Shown here in pieces: positions 1 to 8,092 of a DNA stretch of 64,000 nucleotides (within the stretch, counting starts at the first letter, position 1; each line of letters opens with the position of its first letter). The notes under the pieces are model-generated. The model saw only the letters and a program-made list of their open reading frames with translations, was not told the DNA's origin and ran no database searches. The position numbers and the translations under genes are program-made. The DNA is from an uncultured Bacteroidales bacterium. Lineage in GTDB: Bacteria; Bacteroidota; Bacteroidia; Bacteroidales; Bacteroidaceae. The stretch is from the NCBI GenBank assembly GCA_945787885.1, contig CALZJF010000006.1, positions 28,377-92,376 of the forward strand, read 5' to 3'.

Positions 1-773
1 GACTGCGGCAACACATGGCTGCGCCAATACGTGGGATAGTGGCTGAGCAGCACATGGAAGCCCTGCTGCCCCACGCCCTCATACGATTTCTTCAGCAGCC
101 GCTCGTAGTGGCTGATTTCCAGCCCATCGCCGTTGCTCTCCGTCCCGACGATGACGATGCTGTCTGCCCCGCGGTGTATGCAGACATGGTCGTTGAGGAG
201 CAGCCGCCAGCCCATGCGCCGCTGAAGCTGCTGCAGCCGCTCCACGTTCGCCTGCCGTTCGCGCCTTGAGAACTGCGGATTGTACATCATATAGTCGTGG
301 TTGCCCATCACGCTGACCACACCGTCGGCAGCCCGCAGCCTGCTGAGCACGTCTTCAAAGGCTTCAGCCTCCTCGGCGGAATGATTGACGAGGTCGCCCG
401 TGAAGACGATGAGGTCGGGCTTCAGGGCATTCACGCGCTCCACCACGCGTTCCACCCTCTCGCGGCGGCTGGCAAAGGTGCCCACGTGCCAGTCGCTGAG
501 CTGCACGATGCGGTAGCCGTCGAAGTTCGGCGGCACTTCGCAGTGGGCGTAGGTGTAGGAGGTGGTCACTAAGCGGTCAGGCCCTCGGAGAAGCCCATAG
601 CAGAGGGCTGCGACGACTGCCGCGCTGGCAGCACAGCCCGCTGCGCGCCATGAAATCGTCCACCAGGCTGACGAGCGTTGCAGGGCAGCCACGCCCCAGC
701 CAATGCCTAAGGGGAGCAGGCAGACTATGAGAATGAGCAGGATGAGGACGGCGATGAAGAGTATGCGCATCAT
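1..773 (-). CDS. Membrane-anchored metallophosphoesterase (YkuE/YaeI-like), 3' end outside window
   Basis: Reading the minus strand from the ATG pair at 773/770 gives about 256 residues, open to the window edge. Two hydrophobic segments (about residues 4-27 and 43-62) are followed by a calcineurin-like phosphoesterase domain. The metal-binding signatures appear in order: LSDWHVG (D94, H96), FTGDLVNH, MGNHDYMM and VLLSHYP. This is the layout of the YkuE/YaeI group of membrane-associated phosphoesterases, some of which act on lipid-linked pyrophosphates; the substrate here cannot be inferred. A TAATTTTG box (minus strand, 794-801) lies about 20 bp upstream. The C-terminus with the last GHxH-type histidines is not in the window. 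Confidence 0.85.
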   Translation of the reverse strand, partial: MMRILFIAVLILLILIVCLLPLGIGWGVAALQRSSAWWTISWRAAGCAASAAVVAALCYGLLRGPDRLVTTSYTYAHCEVPPNFDGYRIVQLSDWHVGTFASRRERVERVVERVNALKPDLIVFTGDLVNHSAEEAEAFEDVLSRLRAADGVVSVMGNHDYMMYNPQFSRRERQANVERLQQLQRRMGWRLLLNDHVCIHRGADSIVIVGTESNGDGLEISHYERLLKKSYEGVGQQGFHVLLSHYPTYWRSHVLPQ

Positions 774-793
774 GAGTCTTGATAATCAGGAAG

Positions 794-801
794 CAAAATT
801 A
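794..801 (-). promoter_or_regulatory. Bacteroidota -7 box TAATTTTG for the metallophosphoesterase
   Basis: Matches the phylum's TAnnTTTG -7 element on the minus strand, about 20 bp before the ATG. No clear -33 TTTG is visible. Confidence 0.5.
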
Positions 802-900
802 CGCTTTTCTGCTGAATGATAGCCCCTTCCTGCCGTGATTTATGGGGAGCAGCCGCCGGGATATGGAGATTTTGGCAGAGGGAGGGCCTCGCAGCCCTCA

Positions 901-949
901 GGCTTTTGCCCTCAGTCGCTGGCTTTTGCCCTCAGTCGCCGACTGAGAG
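901..949. repeat. 20-bp tandem duplication ending in the CTCAGTCG palindrome
   Basis: A 20-bp unit (GGCTTTTGCC plus CTCAGTCGCY) is repeated at 901 and 921. The second copy runs into a palindrome (CTCAGTCG-C-CGACTGAG, with flanks, 929-949) that recurs at 33765, 41436 and 63086. A related 20-bp duplication is at 12501-12540. Confidence 0.7.
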
Positions 950-1045
950 GACGGCGGTGGGCTGGGCTTTTGAGCGCGGCGGGCTGGGCGGCGGGCCTTT
1001 ACCGGGGAGCTTCTGCCGCGGCTATATGGGAAATGGAGTCCAGTG

Positions 1046-1152
1046 TGGCCGTTTTCAGCTCCGGTGTGGCCATTTTGGGGCTGGAAATGGCCATATTCGA
1101 GGCTGGAAATGGCCGCTTTCGGGGCGGGAATGGCCACTTCTGTCGTGCATCG
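1046..1152. repeat. Phased 21-22-bp intergenic array A (5 units)
   Basis: Units beginning TGGCC start at 1046, 1067, 1088, 1110 and 1131, so spacing is 21, 21, 22 and 21 bp. Each has the shape TGGCCRYTTT/TGGCCATATT followed by a G/C-rich stretch and a short A run. The 774-1359 gap holds no credible gene, only this array, the palindrome and the GH85 terminator. Confidence 0.7.
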
Positions 1153-1222
1153 TCAGTGGGCCTTTTCGGCGCGCCAATGAAGGGGCAGGAGGCGGGCAGC
1201 ATGGGCAGGCGCGGGGGAGCAC

Positions 1223-1259
1223 AAAAAAAGGAGGGTGCGCCAAGATGGGCGCACCCTCC
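1223..1259 (-). terminator. Rho-independent terminator of the GH85 gene
   Basis: A 12-bp perfect stem (1230-1241 with 1248-1259, GGAGGGTGCGCC arm) is followed on the minus strand by seven T (1229-1223). It lies 100 bp after the GH85 stop codon. Confidence 0.85.
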
Positions 1260-1359
1260 GGATGGGGGAATCCGTATGGGATTGTCAGGTGTTATCGTGG
1301 GGAATGCCCCGTCGCCTGCGTCAGGGCGTCAGGCCGGCAAGGGCACATGCCTGACGGAT

Positions 1360-4300
1360 TTACTTGATGACCTTCTTGCCATTGACGATGTAGAGACCCT
1401 GACGAGCCTGCTGCACGCGGCGGCCTTGGAGATCGTAGGTGGCGGCAGGCTGCGATTCGATGGTCTCCATGTTGCTGATGCCATCGGCGGCCTCATTGAC
1501 GCGTACGTCCACGGTCTTCGTAGCCGAGCCCCAGCTGTTCGTGGCCGTGACGGTGACGGGCTGCGTGCCCTCTGCGCGGAACACGAGCGAGGTGCGGTCG
1601 GCAGCGTTCGACTTCACGAGGAAGTTGCCCTCCCACGTCGCGCCGTTGTAAACCACGGGGAAGCTACCCGTCAGAGCGGGAGTTCCGAGGGCGGTGGTCA
1701 GCTGGTTCTGCTTGTCGTCATATACCTTGGAGTTCTCTTCGCGGCGTGAGGTCATGTAACCGCCGTTGACGGCCTTGGCATTACCCTTGTTGGGGAAGTA
1801 GATGTAGCCGTCAGCATCCGTGGCCTGCTCCTCGAAGGTGAAGTAGCCGCGCAGAGCATCGGGCACCTTGCCTTCGGCATAGCCGTTCATGGCCTCGCGG
1901 ACTTCATCGCCGGTGAGGGCTTTGTTCCAGATCTGCACCTCGTCGATCCAGCCGGTGAAGGAGGCGAGGTTCGTCATCGAGCCTCCCACGTAGAAGGGCG
2001 CGCCATTCCAGTATTTCGGGTCGGCACCGCGGCTGATGGCGGTGGCCACGGATTTGCCGTTCAGATAGAGCGTGATGTTGCGGCCGTTGCAGACGACGGC
2101 GGCGTGATACCATACGCCGGGGCGGAGAGAATAGCCATCGGTGAGGAGATCGACATCATTGTTGTGCTCGTAGTTGTACGTTCCGGCGCGCGGACCGTGG
2201 ATGCAGACGGACATTTCATTGTCAGCATTGTCGCGCTTGAGGTTGTTGTTCTTGGCATAGCCGGCAGGACGGATGGCGGTCCACATCTCGCCCCAGACGC
2301 TCTCAGTCCAAGTTCCGCCGTAGTTACGGTTCACCTTGGTCATAAGCAGTGTGCCGAGACTCTGATGGCTGAACTCCTGCACCTTGAACCAGAGGGCATA
2401 GGAGACGTTGTTGTACTCCGAAGAGGTGAGAACATCGCTTCCGACGGTGAACTGATAGGGGCTCTGCATATAGAGCGAGCGGCTGACGGAGCATTCCTTG
2501 CCGTTGTAGGTGTCGCCCGTGCTGACCTCTGCGCGGAAGTCGGCAGGCTCGCCGGCGCGGACGAGGTCAGAAAGCTGCGTGACGCCGTTCACCTCAGGCA
2601 TGCGGCCCGTCTCTTCCTTGGAAACGAGGATGATGTCGCGGTGCATGTCAGTGCCCTTTGCGGTCTTCACCTCCACGTCGTAGCTTCCCGTGCTGGGGAG
2701 TGAGGCGGTGAGCTGGAGCACCTGCTTGGCGCTTGCCATTTCCTTGCCCGTCATGTTGTCGAGGATGCGGATGTCGGCAGGGAGATGATTGGGGTCTTCA
2801 AAGCCGATGGTGAAGGTTTCGTTGGGCTTGATGACGGGTTTGTCCACGTTGATGTTGTCGATGACGGAGAGTTCGCTCTCAAGCTTCTCGCTCCAGGTGA
2901 TGGGGCTCTTTGTCTTGCCATCGCGTCCGACGGTGCGAACGCCGATCTGATAAGTGTCTTCCGTTCCGCTGAGGGGAGCCTCCACGACGTAGTGTGCCCA
3001 GGAAGTGGTGGTGGCAACGAGGGTTTCCACGTCGCCTTGGCGGAGCCAGATTTCATAGTACCATGCGCCGACTTCCTCGTTGTAGATGGGGCGTCCCTCG
3101 TAGGCTTCGGGGCGTTGGCCGCTGAAGGGGAGGTCGAACACCACCTTGAAGTCCGTGCGGTTATAGTAGCGCTTCATGATTTCCGTGTGCGTGATGACGG
3201 GCTGCACGGGCACTTCGCTGAAGTTGGCAGGCACGTAGCTCATCTCGCCGAGGAGGGTCTTGAAGTCTGCGGGAGTGTTGCGGAAGGAGAGTCCTACGCA
3301 GGCCACGACGTCGCCGGCAGCAAGGCCGAGGTCGGAAGCCTTGAGGTTCACGTGGTTCCACTGTCCGAGTTCCAATTTTCCCTCGGGTTTGAGATCTACG
3401 TACGTGAAGGTGTTCTCCGAGCCTTCCTTGCTGACCATGAGTTGCATGGTGCCTTCGGACGACGTAGGCTTGTAGGTGAGGGAGAAGGCATCGTCCGTGG
3501 CCGAGACGGTCCATTTCGTTTCGAAGAGGCGAACGTCGGAGCGAGTGGTAGCGCCATACGCTTGGAGGCAAGAACCGCCGAACCAAGCATCGTCGAATGT
3601 AAATTCGAGCTGGATGGCATCAGCGGCAGCCGTCTTGCCATCGCCGTTGTCTATCCACCAGCGCCACGTCGGCAGGAGGTCCTGCATACCGAGGTTGTAC
3701 CACTTGTGGGGATTGGTGGTGACGCCCTCATTGTTCAGCATGGCACCGTTGCCCAGGTTGAAACGCGTGACGAAGGGGAGCTCCGTGAGTGTGCTTTGCT
3801 CGATGACGGCAGAGCTGTAGCCGTGCCACTTACTGAGAGAGGAATAGCTGGCAGTGATGTTGTCGTCGGTGATAGCCGGACGGCTGAGCACGTTGCGCGT
3901 ACCGCCGGTGAAGAGCATTTCCTGCTTCTTCTGGTATTCAGTCTGGATGGCTTTGTCAGACGTTCCGCCCTCGGTGCTGGAGGTATAGAGCTGGCTGCGG
4001 TCATGCGCACCCCAGACGCAGATGCTGACGGGATATTTCATGAGCGTGGTCCATCCCGCATTGCCGTAGCGGCCGTAGCCGCGGCCCTGCTGGTCGAAGC
4101 CTGCATAGACGTCGAAGCTGTTTCCGCCTGCCGCCTTTGCCGTTTCCACGGAAGTCTTCAGGCCGCTCTCGCTCCAGTTGTAGTTGAGCATATAGACATC
4201 GGTGACGGGCGTTTTCGTGTCTTTCTCCATGAACCAAGTGTCGCAGTTCGACGTCAGCGCGCTGCCGCTGTCGGTCAGTGCGCCCGTGTTGCTGACGAAG

Positions 4301-5052
4301 GCATACCAATCCACATGGAAGGGCCAGCCTTTCTTTTCTGCTACGCGGTGGCATTCAGCGAGGAAGCCTTTCACCTGCATCTGTAGCGAATTTTGCCAAG
4401 TGCCTTCAGGGTTGAAGCCGATGCCATCGATACCGTAGTAGCGGAGATATTCCACGAACTTCTCGGCATATTTGTATTTCCCGCCGCTCTTGGAAGAGAG
4501 CTGATAGAGATAGTAGCCGATGTTGCCTTGCTGGTTGTTCACGGCAGCTCCCCAGTCGATGAAGAGGAGGCAACCCGTGCGGACGCCATTTTTATGAGCG
4601 ACATCGTTGAACGAGCCAGGCACTCTCCACCAAGAGTTCGACCAGTTGCCGTGGATGTTGATGTACTGCCACATGTTGAAGTTGTCGCCGTCGAAGTTCC
4701 AACGGGGCAGTGGGCCCCACTTCTTGGTGAGTTCGCCGATGGGAGCCCACCAGCAGAGGTTTTTGGCATTCTCTCCAGCCACGAGGTCAGGGTTTGCCTG
4801 CTGAGCGGGGCGTGAGAAACGTTCTTTGAGCGGCACGCGCGAGATGAAGAAATTGTCGTCGGTGTAGGCATCGCCTTTGTCGCTGGCCATGCCGGAAGCC
4901 TTTCCGGGCTCCCATGTAGGCAGGACGTTCATCATTTTCTCCAAGCCTACATAACCGAAATCAACGTACATTTCGTGCGTCGGCACGCTCTGCGCGCTGC
5001 TTTGCAGACCAATGGCTGCCGTGAGCGCCAGTAGGGAGTAGCGTAATTTCAT
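1360..5052 (-). CDS. Secreted GH85-like endo-beta-N-acetylglucosaminidase, T9SS cargo
   Basis: The protein is 1230 residues from the ATG at 5052. I prefer this to the in-frame ATG at 5079 because a signal peptide starts there (MKLRYSLLALTAAIGLQSSAQ). The catalytic region spans about residues 30-440. It contains YYGIDGIGFNPEGTW, whose N-x-E pair (about N214/E216) matches the Asn/Glu pair of family GH85, which cuts the chitobiose core of N-glycans. Next come a galactose-binding-like beta domain (about 470-620), Fn3/PKD-like domains (about 640-840) and a LamG/concanavalin-like domain ending GWIDEVQIWNKAL. The C-terminus (YDLQGRRV...GLYIVNGKKVIK) is a T9SS sorting signal. It therefore probably feeds on host glycoproteins at the cell surface. 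The family call rests on motif recognition only. Confidence 0.8.
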   Translation of the reverse strand: MKLRYSLLALTAAIGLQSSAQSVPTHEMYVDFGYVGLEKMMNVLPTWEPGKASGMASDKGDAYTDDNFFISRVPLKERFSRPAQQANPDLVAGENAKNLCWWAPIGELTKKWGPLPRWNFDGDNFNMWQYINIHGNWSNSWWRVPGSFNDVAHKNGVRTGCLLFIDWGAAVNNQQGNIGYYLYQLSSKSGGKYKYAEKFVEYLRYYGIDGIGFNPEGTWQNSLQMQVKGFLAECHRVAEKKGWPFHVDWYAFVSNTGALTDSGSALTSNCDTWFMEKDTKTPVTDVYMLNYNWSESGLKTSVETAKAAGGNSFDVYAGFDQQGRGYGRYGNAGWTTLMKYPVSICVWGAHDRSQLYTSSTEGGTSDKAIQTEYQKKQEMLFTGGTRNVLSRPAITDDNITASYSSLSKWHGYSSAVIEQSTLTELPFVTRFNLGNGAMLNNEGVTTNPHKWYNLGMQDLLPTWRWWIDNGDGKTAAADAIQLEFTFDDAWFGGSCLQAYGATTRSDVRLFETKWTVSATDDAFSLTYKPTSSEGTMQLMVSKEGSENTFTYVDLKPEGKLELGQWNHVNLKASDLGLAAGDVVACVGLSFRNTPADFKTLLGEMSYVPANFSEVPVQPVITHTEIMKRYYNRTDFKVVFDLPFSGQRPEAYEGRPIYNEEVGAWYYEIWLRQGDVETLVATTTSWAHYVVEAPLSGTEDTYQIGVRTVGRDGKTKSPITWSEKLESELSVIDNINVDKPVIKPNETFTIGFEDPNHLPADIRILDNMTGKEMASAKQVLQLTASLPSTGSYDVEVKTAKGTDMHRDIILVSKEETGRMPEVNGVTQLSDLVRAGEPADFRAEVSTGDTYNGKECSVSRSLYMQSPYQFTVGSDVLTSSEYNNVSYALWFKVQEFSHQSLGTLLMTKVNRNYGGTWTESVWGEMWTAIRPAGYAKNNNLKRDNADNEMSVCIHGPRAGTYNYEHNNDVDLLTDGYSLRPGVWYHAAVVCNGRNITLYLNGKSVATAISRGADPKYWNGAPFYVGGSMTNLASFTGWIDEVQIWNKALTGDEVREAMNGYAEGKVPDALRGYFTFEEQATDADGYIYFPNKGNAKAVNGGYMTSRREENSKVYDDKQNQLTTALGTPALTGSFPVVYNGATWEGNFLVKSNAADRTSLVFRAEGTQPVTVTATNSWGSATKTVDVRVNEAADGISNMETIESQPAATYDLQGRRVQQARQGLYIVNGKKVIK

Positions 5053-5198
5053 GCTTTTCTCTTTTTGGATGGTTAACAAATATGAAGTAGTGAATGAGAT
5101 TCAAGGGGGAAGCAGGCGGGAACCGGAGTAGCCGGCTGTGAAAATCCGGGCGGGCACTGCGTGAGCCTGCTGCATGGAGGGCGAAATCTGACGGGGAG

Positions 5199-6782
5199 TC
5201 AGAAGGGCCAGAAGAGGGGGACGAGCCAAACGCTGAGCAGCAGGCAGAGAATGTTCAGCGGAAGGCCTATTTTGATGAAATCGCCAAAGCGGTATCCGCC
5301 CAGACCCTGCACGATGAGGTTCGTCTGATAGCCGATGGGGGTGCAGAAACTGCAGGAGGCTGCAATGCAGATGACGACGATGAAGGGCATGGGGCTCACG
5401 CCGAGATGGTTCGCCACGCTGATGGAGATGGGGAATATCAGTGCGGCGGCGGCATTGTTCGTCATCAGTTCGGTGAAGATGCTGCAGAGGATGAAAACAA
5501 GGGCGAGCAGCAGATACGGACTGCTGTTATGGCTCATCCCTACTGCCCATGCGGCGATGGCATCAGCCATGCCCGAGTTTTGCATGGCTTTGGAAATGGC
5601 AAACGCCATGGCGATGGTGATCAGCACATCCCAAGAGAAGTATTTGGTATATTTCCGCGCATTGAAGATGTTGAGCAAAGCCATGATGACCGTGACGATG
5701 CAGACCCAGAAGAACATGTCGAACTTCATGCCGAAGCGGTTTTCTGCCCAGACGCGCATGGCGGGCAGCTCGCCGATGGCGGCTCCGAAGATCATTATAA
5801 AGAGGAGTATGACGGTGAACCAGCGTTTCGTGGGGCTCAGCGCGTTGTCTTTCTGCGGCTTCGAGGCATCAACCATGAGGAAGAACGACGAATCGCCCCA
5901 GTTCGCCATGAAATTGTCGTCGGCAAGCAATACGAGGCGGTCGCCCTCCTGATAGATTTCCTTGCGCAAGTCGTGGATGACGTAGCAAACACCGCCGCGA
6001 TGCAGCTCAAACACTGAGGCTCCGTATTTCTGCTGGAAGTTGTAGTCGCGGATTTTCTTGCCGATGGCAGGAAAACGTGGGCCCAATACGACATCCACGC
6101 GGTAGAAACGCCCGTCTTCCCCGCTCAGCGTCGGCGAGGTGTTCTCTGAAATCCGGCGTTCGGGCAGGAGCCAGCGCGTGGTGATGATGATGTAGAGGAG
6201 TCCGACGACAGCGATGAAGATGCCCACCTTGCCCAGCTCGAACATCGACAGCCCGCGCACGGCGGGGTTTACTGCCGACTCTTCTATCGCCATGCCATGT
6301 ACGACGAGGTTCGTAGAAGTGCCGATGAGCGTACACATGCCGCCGAGAATCGTGGCAAAGCTCAGGGGAATCAGAAATTTCGTGGGAGAAAGGTTGTGGC
6401 GCTCTGCCCAGCGTTTGATCATAGGTCCGAAGATGACGACCATCGGCGTGTTGTTGAGGAAGGCAGAGAGGGCGGCAATGATGGGAAGTAGCCTGATTTG
6501 CACCCTTTCGATAGTGGAATCGCCTTCGGGCAGCAGACGGCTGAAAAGCTGTTCAAGCAGACCGCTGCGGCGAACGCCCTCGCTGACGAGAAAAAGCAAG
6601 GCGACGGTCACCATGCCCTTGTTCGACAGGCCCTCTAAAAACTCTTTCGGATTGATGATTCCTGCACACAAAAACACAACAGCACCGGAGAAAAGTATCA
6701 ATCCGGGGCGCATCTTCTCCTTCATCAAGGCGATGAGCAGGACGATGACAACGAGGGTGGTGAATATGGCTGGGGCTGGCAT
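5199..6782 (-). CDS. SLC13/DASS-family anion permease with TrkA-C domain
   Basis: A 527-residue polytopic membrane protein from the ATG at 6782. An upstream in-frame start would add 35 hydrophilic residues and is less likely. The N-terminal transmembrane block carries the ion-transporter sequence LNNTPMVVIFGPMI. A cytoplasmic RCK/TrkA-C-like segment (about residues 215-300, GPRFPAIGKKIRDYN) is followed by a second membrane block with TNNAAAALIFPI and a conserved ending CTPIGYQTNLIVQG. Family members carry sulfate, dicarboxylates or other anions. cysQ lies 390 bp upstream on the same strand, so sulfate is a reasonable inference; in many Bacteroidota the cysQ/SLC13 pair sits with cysDN. Confidence 0.85.
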   Translation of the reverse strand: MPAPAIFTTLVVIVLLIALMKEKMRPGLILFSGAVVFLCAGIINPKEFLEGLSNKGMVTVALLFLVSEGVRRSGLLEQLFSRLLPEGDSTIERVQIRLLPIIAALSAFLNNTPMVVIFGPMIKRWAERHNLSPTKFLIPLSFATILGGMCTLIGTSTNLVVHGMAIEESAVNPAVRGLSMFELGKVGIFIAVVGLLYIIITTRWLLPERRISENTSPTLSGEDGRFYRVDVVLGPRFPAIGKKIRDYNFQQKYGASVFELHRGGVCYVIHDLRKEIYQEGDRLVLLADDNFMANWGDSSFFLMVDASKPQKDNALSPTKRWFTVILLFIMIFGAAIGELPAMRVWAENRFGMKFDMFFWVCIVTVIMALLNIFNARKYTKYFSWDVLITIAMAFAISKAMQNSGMADAIAAWAVGMSHNSSPYLLLALVFILCSIFTELMTNNAAAALIFPISISVANHLGVSPMPFIVVICIAASCSFCTPIGYQTNLIVQGLGGYRFGDFIKIGLPLNILCLLLSVWLVPLFWPF

Positions 6783-7033
6783 GGCAAAGTGATGTTCTGT
6801 ATTCGCCTGCGGGGGATGTTTTTCCAGAAAGCCATGTGGCTTCTCCCCGTGGAATACATGAATGGGCCGTGTGGTGGTGTTGCCCACCGCGAAATGTGTT
6901 TTTCAAATGGCGCGTCCGTCTCTCCCATTCTTCAGGCGGTGCGCTGTTTTGTTCTGTGAAAAGGGGGGCAGCAGCTCTTTTCTCTGACGTTTTGGCAAAG
7001 ATAATAGAGCCAACCTCCAAGATGAGGGAGCTA

Positions 7034-7139
7034 ATTTTCTATATAATAGAACTCCTCCTATATATAATAGAGCACCTCCTATATATAATGGAGTATCTCC
7101 TATATATAATAGAACCCCTCCTATATATATAATAGGGCA
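7034..7139. repeat. AT-rich array with exact 21-bp period
   Basis: Units CTCCTATATATAATAGA start at 7055, 7076, 7097 and 7118, exactly 21 bp apart, after one degenerate unit at about 7034. The array is bracketed by direct repeats CCAAGATGAGGGAGCT at about 7017 and 7146. It fills most of the 390-bp gap between the SLC13 permease and cysQ. The same unit in reverse occurs at 14057-14119. Confidence 0.75.
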
Positions 7140-7173
7140 AGCTGCCAAGATGAGGGAGCTTTTGCTCAGGCCA

Positions 7174-7977
7174 TCATTCCGCCTTGACGAGGAAGTAGGG
7201 GTTGAGCAAATCTTCGCGGTTATAGCGCAGGGGTTCGCCATTGGCTTGGCAGACGCACGCCCCTGCGGCTTGGCAGATGGCATGGCCCGCTGCCGTGTCC
7301 CACTCCATCGTTGGGGCGAAGCGGGGATAAAAGTCTGCCTTTCCCTCGGCGACGAGGCAGAATTTCAGGCTGGAACCCGCGCTGACCACATCAATTCCTT
7401 CAGGATGCTGGGCTTCGAGGTCCTGAATGAACGCCTCGGTGTCGGCATTCAGATGCGACCTGCTCGCCACGACGGCTGGGCGTTCGAGCCGCGCCGCATG
7501 GATGGGAGTGGCGGCGAGGGCGTTTATCTCGTATGCTCCTGCTGCCACGACGGCGCGCCATGCTCCTGCCGGACTGCCGACATAGAGCGTCCGCGAAACG
7601 GGCACGAAGATGACACCCAAAACAGGGTCGCCCTGACGAACGAGGGCGATATTGACCGTAAATTCGCCATTGCGCTTGATAAATTCCTTAGTGCCATCGA
7701 GCGGATCGACTATCCACAGTTCGCTCCAGCTCCGTCGTTCGGCATAAGGCGTCTTGCTGCCCTCTTCGCTGAGCAGGGGAATCCCCGTGCTGGCAAGGGC
7801 GCGTGCGATGACTTCATGGCTGCGGCGGTCAGCGAGCGTAAGCGGACTGTTGTCAGCCTTTCGTTCCACCTCCCATTCCGTCTGGGGGCTGTCATAGATT
7901 TCCATGATGGCCTCGCCAGCCTCGATGGCGGTGCGGACGACGAGCGGTAAGAGAAGTTCGATAGGGGTAGTGGTCAT
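7174..7977 (-). CDS. cysQ: 3'(2'),5'-bisphosphate nucleotidase CysQ
   Basis: The protein is 267 residues, normal for CysQ. It is an inositol-monophosphatase-fold enzyme that hydrolyses PAP, the by-product of sulfate reduction and sulfotransfer, to AMP and phosphate. The two metal-site motifs are complete: SEEGSKTPYAERRSW with WIVDPLDGTKEFI (about residues 65-103) and WDTAAGHAICQAAG (about 225-238). It sits upstream of a permease of the sulfate/dicarboxylate class. Sulfur genes cysN and metY are elsewhere in the window. Confidence 0.93.
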   Translation of the reverse strand: MTTTPIELLLPLVVRTAIEAGEAIMEIYDSPQTEWEVERKADNSPLTLADRRSHEVIARALASTGIPLLSEEGSKTPYAERRSWSELWIVDPLDGTKEFIKRNGEFTVNIALVRQGDPVLGVIFVPVSRTLYVGSPAGAWRAVVAAGAYEINALAATPIHAARLERPAVVASRSHLNADTEAFIQDLEAQHPEGIDVVSAGSSLKFCLVAEGKADFYPRFAPTMEWDTAAGHAICQAAGACVCQANGEPLRYNREDLLNPYFLVKAE

Positions 7978-8029
7978 GATGTTTCAGAAGGGTGGAAGGA
8001 GGGAAAATGCCAGTCTGTCTGGACGATGG

Positions 8030-8092
8030 CTATGACGTTCGCGGCAATCAGTGATGTTCGTGGCAATCAGTGACGTTCGCGGCGTACGGAAA
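8030..8092. repeat. 19-bp tandem repeats across the gldN stop codon
   Basis: GAYGTTCGYGGCAATCAGT is repeated at about 8033 and 8052, with a third, partial copy at about 8071. The third copy encodes the last residues (RRERH) and the stop of gldN, so the repeat runs from coding into non-coding DNA. Confidence 0.65.

Noticed and set aside
1-773. First plus-strand ORFs at 15-269 and 297-572
   Set aside because: They are antisense to the metallophosphoesterase whose motifs are all in frame on the minus strand.
816-1749. Plus-strand ORFs over 816-1367 and 835-1749
   Set aside because: They run through array A, the palindrome and the terminator, then antisense to the GH85 gene.
2785-4386. Long plus-strand ORF opposite the GH85 gene (533 codons), and similar long ORFs opposite gldN, nrdD, pckA and the C1 peptidase
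   Set aside because: They are antisense shadows typical of high-GC coding DNA, with no domain, no start signal and His/Val/Leu-biased composition.
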